DNA of 64,000 nt, from assembly GCF_014205795.1 (NCBI RefSeq), contig NZ_JACHCN010000001.1:487188-551187 (forward strand), written 5' to 3'. Within the stretch, counting starts at the first letter, position 1; the number at the start of each line of letters is the position of its first letter. Source of the stretch: Rhodanobacter sp. MP7CTX1 (GTDB taxonomy: Bacteria; Pseudomonadota; Gammaproteobacteria; Xanthomonadales; Rhodanobacteraceae). Shown here piece after piece: positions 51,614 through 59,715 of the stretch. The notes beneath the pieces are model-generated. The model worked only from the letters and a program-made list of their open reading frames with translations. It was not told the origin of the DNA and did no database searches. The position numbers and the translations under genes are program-made.

Positions 51614-52045
51614 GTGATCGAAATCCGCCGCAGTGCCCTGGTGAAGTATTCGCCGGCGCAGATGTTTGACCTGGTCAATGAGGTCGAAGCATACCCAAAG
51701 CGTTTCCCTTGGTGTGCCAGTGCCGAGATTCTCGAGAGTGAGAACAATGTGCTGGTGGCTCGACTGGACCTCAAGTTTGCCGGCTTCCATCAGAGCTTTA
51801 CCACACGCAATTCGGTCGACCCACCCAAACGCCTGCAGATGGATCTGGTCGACGGCCCGTTTCGCAGCCTTGAGGGCGTGTGGGATTTCATTGCGTTGGG
51901 CGATGCCGGTTGCAAGGTCGCCTTTGCGCTGGATTTTGACTATGCCGGTCGACTCGGTGGCAGTGCGCTGAAGCTCGGCTTCCAGGGGCTGGCAGGCCGC
52001 ATGGTTGGCGATTTCTGCCGTGAGGCCGAGCGCGTCTATGGCTGA
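51614..52045 (+). CDS. ratA: RatA-type START/polyketide cyclase domain protein
   Basis: The 143-aa protein is a START-fold (Coq10-like) member: YSPAQMFDLVNEVEAYPKRFPWC at the N-terminus and GPFRSLEGVWDF in the middle. E. coli RatA was described as a toxin that blocks 70S assembly; homologues are related to ubiquinone-binding Coq10. The GTG at 51614 follows GAGGCTGCC. The end overlaps rnfH by 8 bp, the conserved ratA-rnfH pair next to smpB. Confidence 0.93.
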   Translation: MIEIRRSALVKYSPAQMFDLVNEVEAYPKRFPWCASAEILESENNVLVARLDLKFAGFHQSFTTRNSVDPPKRLQMDLVDGPFRSLEGVWDFIALGDAGCKVAFALDFDYAGRLGGSALKLGFQGLAGRMVGDFCREAERVYG

Positions 52046-52355
52046 GCACACGATCACCGTCGACGTCGTCTATGCCAGCGCCGAGCAGCAGATCCTGCGC
52101 CGGATCGAATTGGCTGAAGGCAGCACCGTGATGCAGGCGATTGACGCATCCGGGATCGTCGAGATGCTTCCGCAGGCAACGGTTGATCCTGACCGACTCG
52201 GCATCTTTTCGCGGAAAGTGTCGGCGCAACAGGTGGTGCAGGCTGGCGACCGGATCGAGATCTATCGGCCGCTTGTGCTGAACCCGATGGAGGCGCGCCG
52301 GCGGCGCGCACGCCAGGACCGACCGGCTAACGGAACAGACCGACCCGATCGTTAG
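52038..52355 (+). CDS. rnfH: RnfH family ubiquitin-fold protein
   Basis: The 105-aa protein starts MAEHTITVDVVYASAEQQIL and ends with a basic tail after IYRPLVLNPMEARRRRA, as usual for RnfH (UPF0125), a beta-grasp protein of unknown role encoded with ratA. ATG 52038 overlaps the ratA end by 8 bp and was chosen over an upstream frame inside ratA. Confidence 0.93.
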   Translation: MAEHTITVDVVYASAEQQILRRIELAEGSTVMQAIDASGIVEMLPQATVDPDRLGIFSRKVSAQQVVQAGDRIEIYRPLVLNPMEARRRRARQDRPANGTDRPDR

Positions 52356-52373
52356 CCGTGGTTGTTGCCGCCC

Positions 52374-52841
52374 TCACTGGCCTCCGCTTGGATTGGGGGT
52401 GCCGCTGTCCATGCCGCTATCTTTCTTTTCCTCGTCCGGTGACTTGCTCTTGTCGCCCTGCGTTTCATCGACCGGATAGCTGGCGTGATATTTCTTGCTG
52501 TCCTTGACCATTTCCTGTGCGTCCTGCGCAAAGAAATCGCCCTGGGTGCGCACCAGCGTGTCGTTGTTGAAGGTCAGCGTGAATGTGCGCAGATTGATGA
52601 CGCCACCGCGATGTTGCAAGGTGGAAACATAGTCCCAGCGACTCTGGTCGAACGGGGTGCTGACCGAGGGCGTACCCATCAGCAGCAGCACCTGATGCTT
52701 GCTCATGCCTGGCTTAAGCTGGTCCACCATGGTCTTGTCGAGCAGGTTGCCTTGCTGCACGTCGGGTACATAGACGACGTGGCAGCCGGCAATTGAAACC
52801 GCCAGCAGGGCGAAAACCAGCAGGGTAATCAGCTTTTGCAT
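52374..52841 (-). CDS. bamE: Outer membrane assembly lipoprotein BamE
   Basis: BamE is a lipoprotein of the BAM complex that folds outer-membrane beta-barrels. The 155-aa protein has a lipobox (LAVSIAGC, Cys20), the conserved YVPDVQQGN and LKPGMSKHQVLLLMGTPS, and WDYV. The C-terminus carries an extra acidic and Lys-rich tail of about 35 residues. It is convergent with rnfH and divergent from fur, the usual arrangement. Confidence 0.95.
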   Translation of the reverse strand: MQKLITLLVFALLAVSIAGCHVVYVPDVQQGNLLDKTMVDQLKPGMSKHQVLLLMGTPSVSTPFDQSRWDYVSTLQHRGGVINLRTFTLTFNNDTLVRTQGDFFAQDAQEMVKDSKKYHASYPVDETQGDKSKSPDEEKKDSGMDSGTPNPSGGQ

Positions 52842-52917
52842 GCGTGTTGCGTCCAGATCGTAAAGGTGTCGGATGATACACTACCGGCTTGGTAACACCG
52901 TGTGCGGGGAGTGGGCG

Positions 52918-53340
52918 ATGGAACAGGAAACCAAAGAGCTGCGCCGGGTTGGTCTGAAGGTGACCCATCCGCGCATGAGCATCCTGCAGATTTTTGACGA
53001 GGAGGGTGTACAGCACCTCACCGCCGAAGACGTCTACAAAAAACTGCTTGCCCACCAAGAAGATATCGGCTTGGCGACGGTGTACCGCGTGCTGACCCAG
53101 TTCGAGGCGGCCGGCATCATCGTCAAGCACAATTTCGAAGGCGGTCAAGCTGTCTATGAGCTCGATCGCGGCAAACATCATGACCACATGATTGATGTGG
53201 ACAGCGGGAATGTCATCGAGTTCGTCAGCGAAGAGATCGAGCGGCTGCAACACGAGATCGCCGCGCGGCACGGCTACGTGATCGAAGATCACAGTCTGGT
53301 GCTCTACGTGCGACCGAAGCAGCGCCCCCACAAATCCTGA
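52918..53340 (+). CDS. fur: Ferric uptake regulator Fur
   Basis: Fur is the iron-dependent repressor of uptake genes. The 140-aa protein has the winged helix (THPRMSILQIF, AEDVYKKL, LATVYRVLTQFEAAGI) and metal site histidines in HHDHMIDV. The CxxC zinc pair of E. coli Fur (CLDC) is replaced by DVDS, so no structural zinc site of that kind exists, as in pseudomonads. ATG 52918 gives the usual N-terminus MEQETKELRRVGLKVTHPR. Confidence 0.96.
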   Translation: MEQETKELRRVGLKVTHPRMSILQIFDEEGVQHLTAEDVYKKLLAHQEDIGLATVYRVLTQFEAAGIIVKHNFEGGQAVYELDRGKHHDHMIDVDSGNVIEFVSEEIERLQHEIAARHGYVIEDHSLVLYVRPKQRPHKS

Positions 53341-53427
53341 ATCTCACGGATAGGGCGCGGGAGCGCCAAAGACGCCGCCACTCCCAGCCAGTGCTGGCTA
53401 ATTGATAGCTTCAGGTGAATATCGCGC

Positions 53428-53700
53428 ATAAAAAAGCCGCAAGAAGGACTCCTGTCCACTCGCGGCTGACACACTACCTGGCAATGACTGTCAAAGGGCG
53501 AGTGGCTCGCCGTTGACCGCTCATTACCTGGCAGCGGTAAAAACGGCATCCTGCCGTAGTTTCAGAGGCACCGTCCCCACGGCGACTCTGTGACCCACCA
53601 TCTTGCGACGGCGGCTCCCCCACATCGATGGATCGATCGTAACGATGCCTTTACGTTTGCGGTATCGGAAAAATTCCTAGGTCAAATCGACTCCGATCTG
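53428..53700 (-). ncRNA. Candidate structured small RNA with GGA-loop hairpins
   Basis: The minus strand between fur and the kinase gene ends in a terminator-like hairpin (AGCCGC/GCGGCT with a T-run, 53428-53467). Within it are hairpins with GGA in the loop: GGAC-AGGA-GTCC (53446-53457), ACGGCA-GGA-TGCCGT (53543-53557) and ATCG-GAGT-CGAT (53686-53697), plus CCGT-GGGG-ACGG (53571-53582). These resemble CsrA/RsmA-binding loops. A 33-codon frame (53524-53625) in the same strand is an alternative explanation. No clear promoter was found. Confidence 0.4.
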
Positions 53701-53708
53701 ACCGACTG

Positions 53709-55316
53709 CTAGTCGGCGGATTTCAGCCGGCCGACCTCCGTGTGACAGATATTGCATCGCAGCAAAATGCGCAGGTGAACACCGGCATGATCGGCACGCA
53801 GGCGAAACTGGCCACCCAGGGAGGTCACCCGGTCGCGCATGCCTTGCAGGCCGCGCCCGCCGCGTGGCAGGCGACTGGGTAGGCCGGCGCCGTTGTCACG
53901 CAGATCCAGCAGCGCAAGCGCGATGCCATGACGTTCACCGATCCGTAGACGCAACCTGAACTCGCTTGCCTGGGCATGTTTGACCGCGTTGGTCGTGCTT
54001 TCCTGGGCCAGCCGGTAGATCGCCGTGCGGGTATCGTCGTCAAGCAGGCGTGGGTCGCCATGCAACTCGGTGTGATAGGCCACGCCGGCGGTATTCAGCA
54101 GATCGCGGATCGGGCCCTCATCAAGGGCACGCAATAGCCCGAACTCGTCGAGCACGGCTGGACGCAGATCATCCAGCAGTCGATGCAGGGCGCGCCGCAT
54201 GTGGGCGAGGATGGTATTGATCGAGGTGCTGATGTCTTCCATGCCGGCTTGATGCAGGCGCGCTTGGGCCAGCTTTACATGGGTCTGGATCGCGGTGATG
54301 TTCTGGCCCAGCTCGTCGTGCAGCTCTGCGGCAAGATGCCTGCGCTGGTTTTCGTCAGTCTGCAGATTGCCGCGAGCGGCACTGCGCAGTTGCTGGGCAA
54401 GCTGATCCAGCCGGCGGTTGACCGCACCCAGATAGACATTTTGCTCGGCCACCCGCTCACTGCTTCGGCGCAAGGCATCGGTGGCCGAGCCGAGCATGAT
54501 GGCCCCGGTACCCGCCACGGCCAGAAACAGATACGCGGCAGCGGTCGAAGGGGCGTGCCCCAGATGCTGGTCCACCAGGGTCATGCCGAGGCTGGAAATG
54601 ATCATCGCCAGGCTGGCGCCGCGCCAGCCGTGTCGAAAGGCAAAAAACAATACCAATGCCAATGACAGCACGCGGGCAAATTGCGGTTCCGGCGCGGCTT
54701 GTGCGGACAGCAGCAGCAAGATCATCATCGATGGCAGCATCACCAGCAGACCATCCATGAACAGGCTGGCCAACGCCCGATGATCGAATCGGGTACGCAG
54801 CAGCATGATCATCAACGGCACGATCAACAGGATGCCAAGGTAATGACTGAGAAGATCCTCGCCGAGTTCGCTGATCATCAATGCCGGCGAACTGGGCGTG
54901 TGGATCAGGGCGATCAGGGCGGCATCCACCGCCGTGGTGGCCATCACGATCAAGATGACGGATAGCAGCAACCGGGTCACATCCTGCGGACTTTGCAGGC
55001 TGGCATGCAGGTTGAAGCGTCGCATCAGCCACAGGCCGGCTGCCATCACCAGTGGCTCGGGCCACTCGGCAATGATGAATCCGCGCCAGCTCAGCGGCAT
55101 GCCCTGGAACACGTTGATGCCGGCGTTGGCGACAACTTCCGCACCGAGCAGCCAGCCCCAATGGCGCACTGGCGTAAGCAGCAACGCAGCAAACCGCAGG
55201 CCGTACGGGAGCATCCAGTACGGCTGCACGGTTGGCCACAACAGCAACCACAGCAACAGATAGCCAGCGCCAAGCAGGGGGCCTGAATCGGGAAGATAGA
55301 GTGATTTGAAGCGCAT
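53709..55316 (-). CDS. MASE1-type sensor histidine kinase (UhpB/NarX class)
   Basis: The 535-aa protein has about eight N-terminal membrane helices (about 10-285, MASE1-like). A coiled linker follows, then a HisKA_3 domain with phospho-accepting His in AAELHDELGQNI (about residue 330), and a HATPase domain with ESTTNAVKHAQAS (N box), DNGAGLP and GGRGLQGMRDRV. It should phosphorylate the regulator at 55421, from which it is divergent. ATG 55316 was preferred over GTG 55331. The signal is unknown. Confidence 0.92.
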   Translation of the reverse strand: MRFKSLYLPDSGPLLGAGYLLLWLLLWPTVQPYWMLPYGLRFAALLLTPVRHWGWLLGAEVVANAGINVFQGMPLSWRGFIIAEWPEPLVMAAGLWLMRRFNLHASLQSPQDVTRLLLSVILIVMATTAVDAALIALIHTPSSPALMISELGEDLLSHYLGILLIVPLMIMLLRTRFDHRALASLFMDGLLVMLPSMMILLLLSAQAAPEPQFARVLSLALVLFFAFRHGWRGASLAMIISSLGMTLVDQHLGHAPSTAAAYLFLAVAGTGAIMLGSATDALRRSSERVAEQNVYLGAVNRRLDQLAQQLRSAARGNLQTDENQRRHLAAELHDELGQNITAIQTHVKLAQARLHQAGMEDISTSINTILAHMRRALHRLLDDLRPAVLDEFGLLRALDEGPIRDLLNTAGVAYHTELHGDPRLLDDDTRTAIYRLAQESTTNAVKHAQASEFRLRLRIGERHGIALALLDLRDNGAGLPSRLPRGGRGLQGMRDRVTSLGGQFRLRADHAGVHLRILLRCNICHTEVGRLKSAD

Positions 55317-55366
55317 GCACGGATGGTACACGGGCGATCCGCGCAGATGCCCGTTGCCGCCGCCGA

Positions 55367-55398
55367 CAGGCGCTTAGGCAGATCCGCCTAAGCGCCTG
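55367..55398. promoter_or_regulatory. Perfect 13-bp palindrome between divergent kinase and regulator genes
   Basis: CAGGCGCTTAGGC and GCCTAAGCGCCTG form a perfect inverted repeat with a 6-nt centre. It lies 50 bp from the kinase ATG and 22 bp from the regulator ATG, a good place for an operator bound by the regulator dimer. Confidence 0.7.
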
Positions 55399-55420
55399 GC
55401 CTAGTGTGTACAGTAGCGCC

Positions 55421-56056
55421 ATGTACAGCATTGTTCTGGTCGATGACCACGCCATCGTTCGTGAGGGCTTCAAACGGCTGATCGAGCTCGAGCCCGATCT
55501 CGACGTCGTGGCGGAGTGCCGCAGCGCCGACGACGCGGTGGAGGCGGTGAGTCATTGGCGCCCGGATCTGGTGGCGCTGGATCTGTCTCTTCCGGACGGC
55601 AGTGGCCTGCCCCTGATCGAGCATCTGCTCAGTGTGTCGGGGCAAACACGCATCGTGGTGTTGAGCATGCACGATGGCGAGCCGTATGTGTCCGAGGCCT
55701 TGCGTCGTGGTGCCAGCGGTTACGTCACGAAGGGCGTGGCGCCGGAAGAGCTGGTGGCTGGCTTGCGTGCCGTGATGCAGGGGGAGTGTTTTCTGAGCTC
55801 GGATTTACGCCAGCGCCGGGCCGAACGACCGAACGCCATGCTTGATCCGATCAATCGGCTGACCACCCGCGAACGCGAGGTGTTCCTGTTGCTGGCCGGT
55901 GGCCGCACGCCGAAGCAGGCGGCAGCAGAGCTCGGCATTGGTCAGAAAACGGTCTATATCCATCGCGCCAGCCTGATGGGCAAGCTGGGCGCGGGTTCGG
56001 AACTGGATCTCTACCGGATGGCTAGCGAACGCGGGCTGTTGCCGCTCAAAACCTGA
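55421..56056 (+). CDS. NarL/UhpA-family response regulator
   Basis: The 211-aa protein has a receiver (D8, D9, phospho-acceptor D54, Lys in YVTKGV) and a LuxR-type helix-turn-helix (LTTREREVFLLLAGGRTPKQAAAELGIGQKTVYIHRASLMGKL, in parts, about 148-195). The partner is the divergent kinase. ATG 55421 was chosen over an in-frame GTG at 55406. Target genes are not evident beyond its own locus. Confidence 0.93.
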   Translation: MYSIVLVDDHAIVREGFKRLIELEPDLDVVAECRSADDAVEAVSHWRPDLVALDLSLPDGSGLPLIEHLLSVSGQTRIVVLSMHDGEPYVSEALRRGASGYVTKGVAPEELVAGLRAVMQGECFLSSDLRQRRAERPNAMLDPINRLTTREREVFLLLAGGRTPKQAAAELGIGQKTVYIHRASLMGKLGAGSELDLYRMASERGLLPLKT

Positions 56057-56085
56057 TTCTGGCCATGCCTGTGGGCACTAGGCAC

Positions 56086-57759
56086 TTAGTCAACTTGCGC
56101 CCGTTCCAGCATCTGCTTGGCGTGCGCCCGGGTTTCACGGGTGATTTCAAGGCCGCCGAGCATGCGCGCCAGTTCATCGCGGCGACCGCTGGCATCCAGT
56201 TTGTCGATCCGTGTATGGGTGGAATCGCGCTCGCTGTGCTTGCTGACGCGCAGGTGCGCATGCCCCTGGGCAGCCACCTGGGGCAGGTGGGTGACGCACA
56301 GCACCTGGCGTTGACCACCCAGAGCGCGCAGTTTCTGCCCGACCACCTCGGCCACAGCACCGCCGATGCCGGTGTCGACCTCGTCGAAAATCATGCTGCC
56401 GACGGTGTCCTTGCCCAGCGTCGCCACTTCGATCGCCAGGCTGATGCGTGCCAGTTCGCCACCGGAAGCCACCTTGCGTAGCGGTCGTGGTGGCTGGCCT
56501 GGGTTGGCGCTGACCAACAGTTCACAACGCTCCTGGCCTTGCGGATCAGGCTCGTCGCCGGTGACCGTTTCCAGCTCGATGCGCAGCAGGCCGCCAGCCA
56601 TGCCTAGCTCGATCATCAGTGCGCTGACTTCCTCGGCCAGGCGCTCGCTGGCGGTCGCACGCCCATGGCTCAGTTGAGCCGCTGCGTCCAGATACTCCTG
56701 CCGCAAGTGCTGGCGCTGCGTGGCCAATTTTTCCAGTGCATCGCCAGCGCCTTCGAGCTCGGCCAGTTCAATGCGCAACGCGGCGAGCTTGTCGTGCAAT
56801 TCGACTACCGGTAACCGATGCCGGCGCGACAGCTCATGCAGATGGCCCAGATGTTTATCCACCTCGATGTAGCGCTCCGGATCGAGATCGACATCCTGTG
56901 CGTAGCGGCCCAGGCCATCGGCGGCTTCGCCCAGCTCGATCGCCGCGTTGTCGAGCAGCTCCAGCAATGGCGCCAGCTTGTCGTCCAGCGCGGCGAGTTT
57001 GCCCAGCTCGGCATGTGCGCGGCCCAGCGCGCGGCGCAGTGCGAACTCGCTGTCGCCATCGAGCAGCTCGACCACCCCGGCGGCGCCCTCGGCCAGTCGT
57101 CCGGCATTGGCCAGGCGCTTGTGGTTGGCCTCAAGCTCGATCAGCTCGGCCGTCGGGAGCGCCCACTGTTCCAGCTCGCCGAGTTCGTGACGCAATAGCT
57201 CGATGCGCTGTTCGCGATCCTCACCACCGCTCAGCTTGAGCATCCGCGCGCCGAGTTCGCGGTATTGCAGTGCGCTGTCGCGTACCTGGGCCAGCAGTGC
57301 GTCATGACCCGCATAAGCATCGAGCAAGGCCAATTGGTGCGGGCGTGACAGCAGCGCCTGATGCTCGTGCTGGCCGTGGATCTCGACCAGCAGCGAAGCC
57401 AACTCGCCAAGTTGACGGGCGTTGGCAGGGCGACCGTTGATCCAGGCCTTGGAGCTGCCTTCGACGCGGATCACCCGGCGTAGCTGGCAGCCGCCGTCTT
57501 CGTCCAGTTCCTCCCGCTGCAGCCAGTCGCGGGCTTCGGGCAACTCAGCCAGGTCGAACTCTGCCGCCAGCTCGGCACGATCGCTGCCGGCGCGTACCAT
57601 GCCGCTGTCGGCGCGGGCACCAGCCAACAGCATCAGTGCATCGACCAGCAGGGATTTGCCAGCGCCGGTTTCGCCGCTGACCACGGTCAGGCCGGGACCG
57701 AACGCGATCTCGGCGGCTTCGACGACGGCAAATTGACGGACGTAGAGCGAGGTGAGCAT
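56086..57759 (-). CDS. recN: DNA repair protein RecN
   Basis: RecN is an SMC-like ATPase for double-strand break repair. The 557-aa protein has Walker A GETGAGKS at residues 29-36, long coiled-coil arms (about 150-360), and the C-terminal signature ASGGELARISLAIEVA with Walker B SMIFDEVDTGIGG. It is divergent from hrcA. I saw no clear LexA site in the short intergenic region. Confidence 0.96.
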   Translation of the reverse strand: MLTSLYVRQFAVVEAAEIAFGPGLTVVSGETGAGKSLLVDALMLLAGARADSGMVRAGSDRAELAAEFDLAELPEARDWLQREELDEDGGCQLRRVIRVEGSSKAWINGRPANARQLGELASLLVEIHGQHEHQALLSRPHQLALLDAYAGHDALLAQVRDSALQYRELGARMLKLSGGEDREQRIELLRHELGELEQWALPTAELIELEANHKRLANAGRLAEGAAGVVELLDGDSEFALRRALGRAHAELGKLAALDDKLAPLLELLDNAAIELGEAADGLGRYAQDVDLDPERYIEVDKHLGHLHELSRRHRLPVVELHDKLAALRIELAELEGAGDALEKLATQRQHLRQEYLDAAAQLSHGRATASERLAEEVSALMIELGMAGGLLRIELETVTGDEPDPQGQERCELLVSANPGQPPRPLRKVASGGELARISLAIEVATLGKDTVGSMIFDEVDTGIGGAVAEVVGQKLRALGGQRQVLCVTHLPQVAAQGHAHLRVSKHSERDSTHTRIDKLDASGRRDELARMLGGLEITRETRAHAKQMLERAQVD

Positions 57760-57824
57760 GGGTAGTCAGGTGATGAGGTCGAGGGATTGTAGCGGCAGGC
57801 GGACTAGGCAAAACACAGCTTCTA

Positions 57825-57853
57825 CTTGCAAGCTGCGCGCGCAGACCTTATTT
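57825..57853 (+). promoter_or_regulatory. Candidate sigma-32 promoter of the hrcA-grpE-dnaK operon
   Basis: CTTGCAA (57825-57831), 14-bp spacer, CCTTATTT (57846-57853), close to the heat-shock consensus CTTGAAA-N(13-15)-CCCCATNT. Transcription would start near 57861, just before the hrcA ATG at 57883. Confidence 0.55.
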
Positions 57854-57882
57854 CTGTGGTGTCTCAAGGATTGCTACAGCGC

Positions 57883-58944
57883 ATGATCAACCCTCATGGT
57901 CACGACCTCGATGCGCGTGCGCGGCGGCTGCTGCGCACGTTGATTGCCCAGTATCTGGTCGACGGCGAACCCGTGGGCTCGCGCACGCTGTCGCGTTCGT
58001 CCGGGCTGGACGTAAGCCCGGCGACAATCCGCAACATCATGGCCGATCTGGAGGACGCTGGGCTGGTGTCCTCCCCACATACCTCGGCGGGCCGCGTGCC
58101 GACGCCGCGTGGGTTGCGCCTGTTCGTCGACAGCCTGATCGAATTGCAGCCGCTGCCGCGCGATGAGATGGCCCGCCTGCAGCGCGAGCTGCCGCCGGGA
58201 CCAACCACCACACTCGACCTGCTCGGCAATGCCTCGGCCTTGCTGTCGGCGATGACCCGTTTTGCCGGCGTGGTCACCGTGCCGCGCCATGTCGATTTTC
58301 CGCTGCGACACATTGATTTTGTGCCGTTGCCGGATGCGCGGGTGCTGGTGATCCTGGTCTTCACCGACAACCAGGTGCAGAACCGCATCGTGCAGTTGGC
58401 CAAACCGCTAGACAGCCGCGAACTGGAGCAGGCCGCGAACTACCTCAACAGCCAGTTTGCCGGACTGCGGGTGGATGACATCCGCACGCATCTGTTGGCG
58501 GAGTTGCACGAGGCTGGCAGTGAGCTCAGCCGGCTGCTTTCGAGCACGATGGAACTAGCCACTGCCTCGTTTGCGCCCCAGGCCGGCGGCAACGACGTCC
58601 TGGTCAGCGGGCAGACCAATCTGATGGCTTATTCGGAGCTGGCCAACGTGCCGCGACTGCGCGAGCTGTTCGACGCGTTCCAGCAGAAAAACGAATTGCT
58701 GCAGTTGATGGAAGTGTGCGCCCGGGCTCCCGGTGTGCGGCTTTTCATCGGCGAGGAGTCCGGTTTCACTGCGCTCGACGGCTGCAGTGTCGTCACCGCC
58801 AGTTACGGTGCGCAGGGACGTGTATTGGGTGCCGTCGGAGTGATCGGGCCGACCCGGATGGCATATGAGAAGGTGATTCCAGTGGTTCAAGCGACCGCCG
58901 GATTGCTCAGCGACGCCTTGAATCGCGCCGCCACGACCCTATAA
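57883..58944 (+). CDS. hrcA: Heat-inducible transcription repressor HrcA
   Basis: HrcA represses chaperone genes through CIRCE elements. The 353-aa protein has the N-terminal winged helix (ARARRLLRTLIAQYLVDGEPVGSRTLSR, VSPATIRNIMADLEDAGLVSSPHTSAGRVPT, in parts) and the C-terminal GAF-like region ending GVIGPTRMAYEKVIPVVQATAGLLSDAL. ATG 57883 gives normal length; a TTG at 57826 lies inside the promoter. No CIRCE palindrome was found in the window, so its target is probably groESL elsewhere. Confidence 0.95.
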   Translation: MINPHGHDLDARARRLLRTLIAQYLVDGEPVGSRTLSRSSGLDVSPATIRNIMADLEDAGLVSSPHTSAGRVPTPRGLRLFVDSLIELQPLPRDEMARLQRELPPGPTTTLDLLGNASALLSAMTRFAGVVTVPRHVDFPLRHIDFVPLPDARVLVILVFTDNQVQNRIVQLAKPLDSRELEQAANYLNSQFAGLRVDDIRTHLLAELHEAGSELSRLLSSTMELATASFAPQAGGNDVLVSGQTNLMAYSELANVPRLRELFDAFQQKNELLQLMEVCARAPGVRLFIGEESGFTALDGCSVVTASYGAQGRVLGAVGVIGPTRMAYEKVIPVVQATAGLLSDALNRAATTL

Positions 58945-59021
58945 CCGCAGCGGGAGACGGGGATTTCCCGCAGAATCAAGGGCTGGCTCATGCCGGCCAC
59001 GAAATCCGTTTGGAGTGATGC

Positions 59022-59555
59022 ATGCAAAACAACGACCCGCAGTCGCACGAAGAGGTGCCCGATCAGGGTGCGTCGGACGAATCGTCGACGAACGAACTCA
59101 CCAGCCTGCAGGCTCGCGTAGCCGAGCTGGAAGCGAGCAATGCCGAACTGCGCGAGACCGTGCTGCGCGAGAAGGCCGAGCTGGAAAATCAGCGTCGCCG
59201 CCTGCACCGCGACGTGGAACAGGCCCGCCGTTTTGCGAATGAGAAGCTGTTGAACGAACTGCTGCCGGTCTACGACGGCCTGGAAGGCGGTCTGGCCGTG
59301 GAGGGCGGCGACCTTGCCTCGATGCGCGAGGGCATCAGCCTTACCTTGAAGTCGCTGCTGAAGGTGGGCGAGAACAATGGCATGGCGCAGATCGACCCGC
59401 TCGGCCAACCGCTCGACCCGGATCGTCACCATGCGGTAAGCATGGTTGAGGCTCCTGGCAAGGCGCCGGGTACGGTGGTGAGCGTGCTGCAGAAGGGGTA
59501 CGTGCTGAACGATCGGCTGCTGCGTCCGGCACTGGTTGCCGTGGCAAAGGACTGA
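59022..59555 (+). CDS. grpE: Nucleotide exchange factor GrpE
   Basis: GrpE releases ADP from DnaK. The 177-aa protein has the long N-terminal helix (about 25-85, LQARVAELEASNAELRETVL and following coiled coil) and the beta-domain with DPLGQPLDPDRHHAVSM and GTVVSVLQKGYVLNDRLLRPALVAVAK. It lies 77 bp after hrcA and 160 bp before dnaK. Confidence 0.96.
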   Translation: MQNNDPQSHEEVPDQGASDESSTNELTSLQARVAELEASNAELRETVLREKAELENQRRRLHRDVEQARRFANEKLLNELLPVYDGLEGGLAVEGGDLASMREGISLTLKSLLKVGENNGMAQIDPLGQPLDPDRHHAVSMVEAPGKAPGTVVSVLQKGYVLNDRLLRPALVAVAKD

Positions 59556-59715
59556 GTTGGGCCGGCGCGAGCCTGAATGGCGCGCTGGCAAAGACGACAA
59601 ACATAGACAAAGAAACAGCATCCGGGGCCTTGCCGGCATTGAATCGCCGGGCCAGACCCCCATCTGAAAACCAGTCGCGGCCGCGGGGGCCGCAAAAAAG
59701 ATTCGGAGCAAACAC

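Noticed and set aside
53709..56056. Taking the kinase/regulator pair as the sugar-phosphate system UhpAB itself
   Set aside because: No UhpC or UhpT gene is nearby; only the protein class, not the function, is supported.
57760..59021. CIRCE element near hrcA or grpE
   Set aside because: No TTAGCACTC-N9-GAGTGCTAA-like palindrome was found in the intergenic regions.
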